Source of the DNA: Granulosicoccus sp963833195
Lineage (GTDB): Bacteria; Pseudomonadota; Gammaproteobacteria; Granulosicoccales; Granulosicoccaceae
Length of the DNA stretch: 64,000 nt
Assembly: GCA_963833195.1 (NCBI GenBank)
Contig: CAWHXF010000028.1
Coordinates: 806,001 to 870,000, forward strand
Direction: 5' to 3'
Part shown: positions 57,959 to 64,000 of the stretch, one piece after another
Layout: each line of letters begins with the position of its first letter
How positions within the stretch are numbered: position 1 is the stretch's first letter
Translations under genes and position numbers: made by a program
The notes under the pieces: generated by a model
Told to the model about the DNA's origin: nothing
The model's input: only the letters and a program-made list of their open reading frames with translations
Database searches by the model: none

Positions 57959-60900
57959 TCAGTCGACCCGGACGCCGAAGCGCACGGTCACGAAGCCGCC
58001 GGGCGCGAGCGTCCCGCCGGCGGTGGGCGATGCGCCGGTGCCGACGTGGAACGTGACGTTCGGGTCCGCCTCGAGGCCCAGCGCGCCGGCATCGGCGGGG
58101 GTGCACCCGGCACCCGCGCAGGACTCGAGGCTGCCCGCCACGAGGCTGCTGAACAGCGGTGCCGCATCGACGATCTTCACGTCCAACGCGTTCTCGGTAC
58201 CGATGTTCTCGGCCTCGATGTTCCAGACGACGCACTCGTCGGGAGCGACCGCCGCGCTCAGCACGGTCTCGAACGCGCCGTCGGCGGTGCCGTCGCAGAG
58301 CTCGTCGTACGCCACGCTCTTGATCAGCCGGATCTTGCTGTCGATGACGGTCGTGCGATTGCTGACCGTGCCGCCCGGACCACCGGTGGCGACGTTGGTT
58401 GCGGTGATGGTGAGCGTGTCGATCTCGCCCGCATCGGCGTCCGCCGGCGCGAACACCGTCGCGACGAGCGGCAGGGCCGCACCGGGCGGCAGCTCCAGCC
58501 GGCGCGCGCCGGCCCCGTCGATCGTGACCGCGATCGTCACGGTGTTGCCGTCGGGCTGCAGCACGGTGATGTCGCCGACGGCCAGGTCGCCGATCTCCTG
58601 GTCCGGCACGCCGTCGCCGTTCGTGTCGATGCTCAGCGTGTGGATGAAGTCAGGCCGATCGCTCGCCGAGGTGATGGCGAGGGTCTCGGTCGAGCTGCCG
58701 GCGTTGGTGAGCACGTGGTCGTAGGTGACCGAACCGCCGGGCTCTACCTCCTCGTTACCGCCGCTCAGCAGCGTGATGTCGCGCGCCGCCGCCACGTCGA
58801 TGGCATCGAGCTTGATGTCGGTGGCCCCGGTGTTCGCGGACTGGATGCGGAAGAAGATCGGGTAGTTGCCGTCCGGGTCGGTACCGTCGAGCAGTCGCTC
58901 CGGCGTGCCGTCGGCATCACGATCGAACTCGAAGTCGTCCACCGCGAGTGCCGCGTCGTTCGGGATCGTCACCCGGGCGACGATAGGGAAGTTCGACCCA
59001 CCGACGGGAATCGTCGGCGTGATCGGGTCGGGCGAACCCGTGAGGGGCGGACCGACGGGATTGCCGCTGCCGTCGACCGCGTAGAACTCCACGCTCCAGC
59101 CACTCGGCAGCCCGCCGAGCGTCGAGTTGGCGGCGTCCCAGCTGGAACCCGCGTAGAGCTTGTAGCTGTCGGCCGCATCCGACTCGTTGTCGATGTACAG
59201 CGGAATGTCGACGGTCGTGCCGATGGTGGCGTCGAAGGTCTGCACCGCCGTGTAGGGCGCGGCGTCGAGCGCGTCCGCGTTCGCCGCCGTCGGCGCGCCG
59301 CTGGTGTTCTTCAGGTCCGCACGGGCCACGACGACCGCGCCCAGGCTGAAGTCCATCGAGTCGTTCGTGAGCGTGCCGGCCGGCGCGAGCCGCGACGTCG
59401 CCGTGACCGAACCCGTCACCTCGGTGCTGGACTCCGGCGCGTTCGACGGCAGCGCCGCCCTCACCTCGATCGCCTGCGTGCCGCCCGGGGCGATGGTGCC
59501 GGTGCTGGCACCGGCGCCGTTCGCCAGCGCCAGGCCCGTGGCCTTGTCGTGGAACGTGAACACCGTGCCGGCCGGGAAGTCGCCGGGATTCAGCGTCAGG
59601 TCGAAGACGTCGTCGGAGTTGCCCTCGTTCGTGACGATCGCGGTGAACAGCACGATGCCGCCCGCGGCCGCGGAGCTGACGAACTGATCGTCGTTGGCCG
59701 CGTCATCGTCGCGGCCGTCGTTGACGGTGTCGGCCGCATTCTCGCCGGTGTCGTCCACGCGCACGCCGAAGGCCGGGGCGATGGTGTCCGACACGAGGCC
59801 CGAGGCGACGAGCGAATCGTTGCCGGGAGTCGAGTCCGTGTCGCCGGATGCGTAGCCGACGTTCTGGAAGGTGTGACCGCCCGCGAAGGTGCCCGCGGCG
59901 TAGCTGACGACGACGGTCAACGAGACCTCGCCGCCCACCGCGAGGTCCGTGTCCACGGCGTAGACGCCGGGAATGTCGACGGCGGCGTCGCTCAGCGCGC
60001 CGTCCTGGTTCAGATCGATGCCGAGCGCGCTCTCGCCGGCGGGCGTCGTGGCATTGCCGTCGGCGTCCAGATCGAGGCCCAGCGCGGACTCGTCGGCGAG
60101 GTCCGCCACCGAGGTCGATACGGTGTCGCCGAGGTTCGTCTGGATGCCCGACACGCTGGAGCTGACGTAGTCCGTGCCCGCGGGCAGGCCGTCGAACAGC
60201 ACGACGTCCCTTGCCGGCTGGTTGCCGTCGTTCCTGACCGAGACGGTGTAGGTGATGCGCTTGTTCGCGACGTCGTGCGACGAGGCCTTGCTCACCACGA
60301 GCACGGCGTCGCCGGTGATGGTGATGAGCGACTCGTTCGTGCCGTCCGCGTTGTCCCTGCCCTTCGCGGCGGACGTGCTCACGTCCTCGACGCTGGCCGT
60401 GACGGCGGCACCGGTGCCGTTGAACGCCTCGGCCGTCAGCGTCACGCCGAGCGTCTCGCCGTCCGTCGCACCGCCGGGCACCGTGACGGCCACGACGAGG
60501 TTCTCGATCGCGCCCGCGGGGAGCGTGATGGGCGTGCCGGCGGCTACGGCGGGCTCCGAGCCATCGGGCACGCCGTTGCCGCTGGTATCTCGGTAGACCT
60601 CGATGGTGGCGGCATCGAGATCGTCGCCGCCCGTGATGCCGTTGGCCGCGCTGATCGCGAAATCATCGGGTCCGTTGCCCGTGTTGGTGAGCGTGAAGGG
60701 CAGGTAGACGACCTGCCCGGCCACGGCCGTCTTGTCCACGTCCTGACCGACGGTGGCGGAGTACACCTGCGCGACCGTGACGACGGCCTCGTTGGACTGC
60801 GCGCTGTAAGAGTTGCCGGCGGCGTCCTGGTAGGTGACCGTGGCCAGGTTCTTGATCTGTTCACCGGCAGGCGTCGCGGCCAGCGCGTGTGGCGCGGCGG

Positions 60901-60982
60901 TGGCGATGACGGCGCCCGCGAACAGCGCGGCACAGGCGTGCGCGACCGGAGTGCGCGCGAAACGGTCGGAGAGAGTGCTCAT
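57959..60982 (-). CDS. 1,007-residue exported DUF11-type repeat protein
   Basis: Signal peptide at 1-35 ending PHALAATPA. The mature start AGEQIKNLATVTYQDAAGN with SNEAVVTV is the same motif as in the two other cluster members. About eight beta-sandwich modules follow, with strands such as LVVSKASSHDVANKRITYTV (a clear DUF11 opening), IRLIKSVAYDELCDGTADG and IDTNGDGVPDQEIGD, plus DLDADGN and DLNQDG loops that look calcium-binding. The last module has paired cysteines and ends FVTVRFGVRVD at the C-terminus, matching the other proteins. Strongly acidic, no anchor visible. Confidence 0.78.
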   Translation of the reverse strand: MSTLSDRFARTPVAHACAALFAGAVIATAAPHALAATPAGEQIKNLATVTYQDAAGNSYSAQSNEAVVTVAQVYSATVGQDVDKTAVAGQVVYLPFTLTNTGNGPDDFAISAANGITGGDDLDAATIEVYRDTSGNGVPDGSEPAVAAGTPITLPAGAIENLVVAVTVPGGATDGETLGVTLTAEAFNGTGAAVTASVEDVSTSAAKGRDNADGTNESLITITGDAVLVVSKASSHDVANKRITYTVSVRNDGNQPARDVVLFDGLPAGTDYVSSSVSGIQTNLGDTVSTSVADLADESALGLDLDADGNATTPAGESALGIDLNQDGALSDAAVDIPGVYAVDTDLAVGGEVSLTVVVSYAAGTFAGGHTFQNVGYASGDTDSTPGNDSLVASGLVSDTIAPAFGVRVDDTGENAADTVNDGRDDDAANDDQFVSSAAAGGIVLFTAIVTNEGNSDDVFDLTLNPGDFPAGTVFTFHDKATGLALANGAGASTGTIAPGGTQAIEVRAALPSNAPESSTEVTGSVTATSRLAPAGTLTNDSMDFSLGAVVVARADLKNTSGAPTAANADALDAAPYTAVQTFDATIGTTVDIPLYIDNESDAADSYKLYAGSSWDAANSTLGGLPSGWSVEFYAVDGSGNPVGPPLTGSPDPITPTIPVGGSNFPIVARVTIPNDAALAVDDFEFDRDADGTPERLLDGTDPDGNYPIFFRIQSANTGATDIKLDAIDVAAARDITLLSGGNEEVEPGGSVTYDHVLTNAGSSTETLAITSASDRPDFIHTLSIDTNGDGVPDQEIGDLAVGDITVLQPDGNTVTIAVTIDGAGARRLELPPGAALPLVATVFAPADADAGEIDTLTITATNVATGGPGGTVSNRTTVIDSKIRLIKSVAYDELCDGTADGAFETVLSAAVAPDECVVWNIEAENIGTENALDVKIVDAAPLFSSLVAGSLESCAGAGCTPADAGALGLEADPNVTFHVGTGASPTAGGTLAPGGFVTVRFGVRVD

Positions 60983-60993
60983 GTCCGTATGTC

Positions 60994-61530
60994 TCAGTTG
61001 ACCGCGACGCGGTAGGTGAAGCTCTGGCGCCCGCCGTCGCCGGCGAGCGGCTCGTCGGCGAGCCAGCGCACGTGCGTGTACTGCTCGGGCGGCACGACGA
61101 CCGTCGCCTGGCTGCCGTCGGCCTGGGTCTCGATGCGCGTGACGGGCTCGGGCTCGAAGCTCTCGCCGCCATCGATGCTCACCTCGAAGTCCGCACCGAC
61201 ATCCGCGGCGTGCGAGTCGGGGAGAAAGCGCGTGTTCGCGGGCACGGGGTTCACCACCGCGATGCCGGACACGTCCTCGGCGCTCGAGTTGACGAACTCG
61301 ATGCGGAACTCCATGACCTGACCGGGCGCGGCGGTGTCGGCGACGGTGAGTCGCTCCTCGCCCCGCGCGTCCTCGGTCACGAGGAAGGCGCTGATGTCAC
61401 CGGTGACGGGCGGGGCCGTGCCTGCGGTATCGGCACCGGCGGTGGCCAGAACGCTGCCGGCGACCGCGCCGACGACGAGTGCGACCGCGACGGCGGTACG
61501 CCTGAACGACGGGCTGGGCGAGAAGCTCAT
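60994..61530 (-). CDS. Small exported protein with one DUF11-like module
   Basis: 178 residues from the ATG at 61530. Signal peptide at 1-42 (hydrophobic AVAVALVVGAVAGSVLATAG). One beta-sandwich module follows: VTEDARGEERLTVADTAAPG, FRIEFVNSSAEDVSGIAVV, PVPANTRFLPDSHAAD, and the closing SFTYRVAVN. It resembles a single DUF11 unit and could be a minor subunit or cap for the larger repeat proteins. The next gene starts 11 bases later. Confidence 0.72.
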   Translation of the reverse strand: MSFSPSPSFRRTAVAVALVVGAVAGSVLATAGADTAGTAPPVTGDISAFLVTEDARGEERLTVADTAAPGQVMEFRIEFVNSSAEDVSGIAVVNPVPANTRFLPDSHAADVGADFEVSIDGGESFEPEPVTRIETQADGSQATVVVPPEQYTHVRWLADEPLAGDGGRQSFTYRVAVN

Positions 61531-61769
61531 GGGGTACGACTCCGGAATGCGGGGCGCATGGCCCCCTCGATGCCGGTGTCGTTGCAGGTCGTGCGCCGCG
61601 ATCGCGGTCGTAAATCGTGCCAAACGTGCGGCGCATCACGGTTCGTGCAATTCATACACTGCGCCGCGCGTTCCTGCGGCCCGGTTCAAGTCGGAATTGC
61701 AGGCCGTGCACTCGAAAGGGCCGAAGACGCAGACCGTTCCGGCCGCGGACCGGCCGTCGACGCGTCGCG
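61531..61769. other. 239-base gap within the surface-protein cluster
   Basis: No gene found. On the minus strand an AT-richer stretch around 61645-61665 (TATGAATTGCAC) could hold a promoter for the genes from 61530 leftwards, but no full sigma70 pair is visible. The rest is G/C-rich. Confidence 0.35.
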
Positions 61770-64000
61770 TCAGTCGATGGCGACGCGGTACGTCACGCTG
61801 CCGACGGAACCCGCCGGCAGACTGCCCGTGAAGCGCCAGCCGAGTGACTCGCCCGCCTCCACGACGCTGCACGTGAGCGGCGCGGGCACGTCCGCGCAGA
61901 CCGCTGTACCCGGTTGCACGGACGTATAGGGTGGTGCCAGGTCGTCGAGGCGCAGGCCATCGATGGCATCGGTGCCGGAGTTGCGGTACTCGATCTCGTA
62001 TTCCAGCACGTGACCGGGCAACCCGGCGTTGGACGCACCGAAGCCCTCGCCGAGCGTCACGTTGCGCACGCGCTTGGCCAGCTCCAGCCGGCCCTCTCCG
62101 GCGCCCGCCACCGTCACGCTGTCGACGTTGCGGCGCGCGAAGCTCGTGGCGTGGCCGGTACCGGCCGCATCGCTCAGCACGAGGGTGGTATCGATGGCCA
62201 CCGCGTAGCGCGCGCCGGCGGGCGCGGCCGCGGGCAGGAAGGCCTCCACGACGAAGCAGGAGCGCTCGCCGGGCACTACCGTGACCGGCCCGGCCCGGGG
62301 ACCCTCCCCCGTGCCGTCGCAATCGGCGTCGACCAGCAGCGTCGCGCCGGGCAGCTCGCCGCCGCCCGCGCCGCCCGTGGTCCCGATGGTGGCGGACAGC
62401 GTGCCGTGCGAGCCCGCGACGTGCACGTGCGCGAAGCTTGTACGCGCGCCGGCCGCGGCCGAAAGCACGCGACCGCTCTCCAGCCGCGGCGCCGGCGCCA
62501 CGCCGACGTCCAGCCCCGCTACCTCCGCGCCGATGCCCGGCACCAGCACGAGCTGACCGTCCGCCACGTCCGCGTCGCGCCATGCGGGCGCCTCGGAGAC
62601 GAAGGCGGTCGTGGCGACGTCGCTCACGCGCACCGTGACGGCCGCGTCGGCGTGTGCCACCGGCACGTCGAATGTCCACGCGCCCCGCCCGTCCGTCAAC
62701 GCGGATCCGAGCGCGGTGCCGTCGGCCGCGACGAAGGAGACGGTGCGGCCGCCGGCGCCGAGCTCGCCCGGGTCGGGCACGCCATCGTGCGATGCGGTCG
62801 CGCTGGAGACATCGACGAACACGTTGCCCGAGAGCCGCGCCGACGCATCGATGACCACGGGCGTCGGGGCATCGCCGTCCACCGTGAGATCCAGCCCGGC
62901 GTTCGAGGCGTCCGAGACGCTGGTGCCGCCCGGGCTCGCGCCGGTGCCGGTGGCGGTGTTCTCGTACTCTCCGATGACGCCGCTCGGCCCCGCGACCAGC
63001 GAATCGATCCGCACCGAGAAGCGCACGGTGGCACGCTCGCCCGCACCGAGAGTCGAGCCCGCCGCGAACAGCCCCGTCGCCGCACCCGTTCCGGTGTAGG
63101 CGGGCTCGAGAATCACCGTTCCCGGCCCGGCGACGAGCGTCGGCGCCTCGATCAGCGTGTGGCTTCCCGCACCGAAGGCCGCGTCCAGATCGTCGACGAG
63201 CGTGACGTTCGAAAGCGCCGTGTTGCCGACGTTCTCGAGGGCAAGCGTCACCGTCACGTCGCGCCCGCTGACGTTCGCCGCCTTGCCGAGGCGCAGCTCT
63301 GGCTCCTCGACGAACGCGCTCGTCGTGCAGATCTCGATCGCCCAGCCCTGCAGCGAACCACCGTCCTGGTTGAAGCGGTCCTGCATGCGCAGCTCCCACA
63401 CACCGCCCGAGGCGGACCCGTCGAACGCGTCGAGCGTTTCCACCGGCGCATACGTCTCGCCGGTGAGGGGCGGGCACGGCGGACTGCCACTCGCCTCGTC
63501 GTCGAACGAGAAGCTGAAGCCGAGGTCCCGCTCGCTCGTGCTGCACGCGTAGCCGTAGACCGTGCGCTCGGTGCCGTCGTGGAAGAGCCGGAACTGCATG
63601 TCGTTGATCCAGGAGTGGTCGCCGACGACGTCCAGCAGGTTGACGTCGGTCACCGCGTCTCCGGGCGGGACGGTGATGCTCGATACCACCGTGGCCGTCT
63701 GGTCCGTCGGGATGGCCACGGGCACGTCGGCGGCCGAGTAGATGCTGCTCACCGAGCCCACGGGGCAGTTGCCCGTGGCCGTGTTCGGCCCGTCGATGCG
63801 TACCGGATGGTCCTCGACCTCGCCGTCGGAGGCGATGCCGACGGGCACCGAGATGGCCGACAGGTTGGACGAGGCGCGCAGCCGCAACCAGCTGTCGCCG
63901 CCGCTCGCGCCCGGCAGCGAGTTCCATTCCAACCGCGCCCGACCGGCCGTGCAGCTCGCGGGGTGGTTGTCGTTCCGCTCGCGCGCGTCGAAGCGACGGT
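61770..64000 (-). CDS. Large DUF11-type protein with P/Homo B-like domain (5' end cut off)
   Basis: The frame is open to the right window edge, so 742 residues and the stop are present and the N-terminus is missing. Within the first 200 visible residues, VSSITVPPGDAVTDVNLLDV, SWINDMQFRLFHDGTE and GVWELRMQDRFNQDGGSLQG form a proprotein-convertase P-domain (Homo B) beta fold. Then come DUF11 modules (ELRLGKAANVSGRDVTVTLA), an SdrD B-like part (LSGNVFVDVSSATASHDGVP) and further modules ending in VTYRVAID. It is the first gene of the cluster in this window and may start outside it. P-domains are usually found in secreted proteases or adhesins; no protease domain is in the part seen. Confidence 0.75.
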   Translation of the reverse strand, partial: RRFDARERNDNHPASCTAGRARLEWNSLPGASGGDSWLRLRASSNLSAISVPVGIASDGEVEDHPVRIDGPNTATGNCPVGSVSSIYSAADVPVAIPTDQTATVVSSITVPPGDAVTDVNLLDVVGDHSWINDMQFRLFHDGTERTVYGYACSTSERDLGFSFSFDDEASGSPPCPPLTGETYAPVETLDAFDGSASGGVWELRMQDRFNQDGGSLQGWAIEICTTSAFVEEPELRLGKAANVSGRDVTVTLALENVGNTALSNVTLVDDLDAAFGAGSHTLIEAPTLVAGPGTVILEPAYTGTGAATGLFAAGSTLGAGERATVRFSVRIDSLVAGPSGVIGEYENTATGTGASPGGTSVSDASNAGLDLTVDGDAPTPVVIDASARLSGNVFVDVSSATASHDGVPDPGELGAGGRTVSFVAADGTALGSALTDGRGAWTFDVPVAHADAAVTVRVSDVATTAFVSEAPAWRDADVADGQLVLVPGIGAEVAGLDVGVAPAPRLESGRVLSAAAGARTSFAHVHVAGSHGTLSATIGTTGGAGGGELPGATLLVDADCDGTGEGPRAGPVTVVPGERSCFVVEAFLPAAAPAGARYAVAIDTTLVLSDAAGTGHATSFARRNVDSVTVAGAGEGRLELAKRVRNVTLGEGFGASNAGLPGHVLEYEIEYRNSGTDAIDGLRLDDLAPPYTSVQPGTAVCADVPAPLTCSVVEAGESLGWRFTGSLPAGSVGSVTYRVAID

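Noticed and set aside
57710..61015. A 1,101-codon plus-strand frame opposite the DUF11 genes
   Set aside because: Antisense shadow with no recognised domain. The minus strand has signal peptides and conserved strands.
61600..61625. Possible sigma54 promoter on the minus strand (TGGCACG)
   Set aside because: The -24 half matches but the -12 half (TTGC) is missing at the required spacing.

Overview
The window is about 70 % GC and carries no rRNA, tRNA, CRISPR array, transposase or phage gene that I could see. The fused 23S rRNA methyltransferase RlmKL next to SohB, a RhlE helicase, a one-piece ETF-ubiquinone oxidoreductase and paa-type phenylacetate genes point to an aerobic, high-GC proteobacterium, most likely a gammaproteobacterium. 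The genus cannot be read from the sequence. Many exported proteins are rich in Asp and Glu, which would fit a salty habitat but does not prove one.

Layout. 1-2850: end of a YbbA-like ABC ATPase and its YbbP-like FtsX permease. 2932-8914: secreted alpha/beta hydrolase, GMC oxidoreductase, enolase-superfamily enzyme, a VapBC-type toxin-antitoxin pair and a secreted histidine phosphatase. 8933-23384, all on the minus strand: three transcription groups read right to left. These are (a) ribokinase, nucleoside hydrolase and a cadherin-like lipoprotein, ended by a strong hairpin; (b) a class I glutamine amidotransferase, an FMN glutamate-synthase-like enzyme, a CPA2 antiporter and a small unknown protein; (c) a BMP-type nucleoside ABC transporter followed by an M24 peptidase. 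Groups (a) and (c) together form a nucleoside uptake and breakdown route. 23462-30771: DUF1289 protein, thioesterase, a phosphorelay set (Hpt plus REC-GGDEF-EAL), a small membrane protein, SohB and RlmKL. 30847-37404: ETF-QO, an unknown membrane protein, RhlE with a disordered Gly/Arg/Asn-rich partner, and a small membrane protein. 37411-39983: paaK, paaI and paaG. 40169-46663: SulP transporter, universal stress protein and a stressosome module (RsbR, RsbS, RsbT, an ATPase-SpoIIE phosphatase fusion and an RsbT-like/histidine kinase fusion), followed 15 bases later by paaZ. 48694-64000, all on the minus strand: six surface-protein genes, namely four DUF11-type proteins, one 1,897-residue protein predicted to end in an outer-membrane barrel, and an OmpA-like lipoprotein.

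The best candidates for something undescribed are the DUF11/barrel/OmpA surface locus, the stressosome operon whose last signalling gene fuses an RsbT-like ATPase to a histidine kinase, and the class I amidotransferase coupled to a glutamate-synthase-like protein.

Four genes (ybbP-like, enolase-superfamily, paaG and the universal stress protein) each appear to carry one extra base. Because the rest of each protein is well preserved, assembly error is at least as likely as real gene decay. Functions below come from motifs and order read by eye. No database search was possible.
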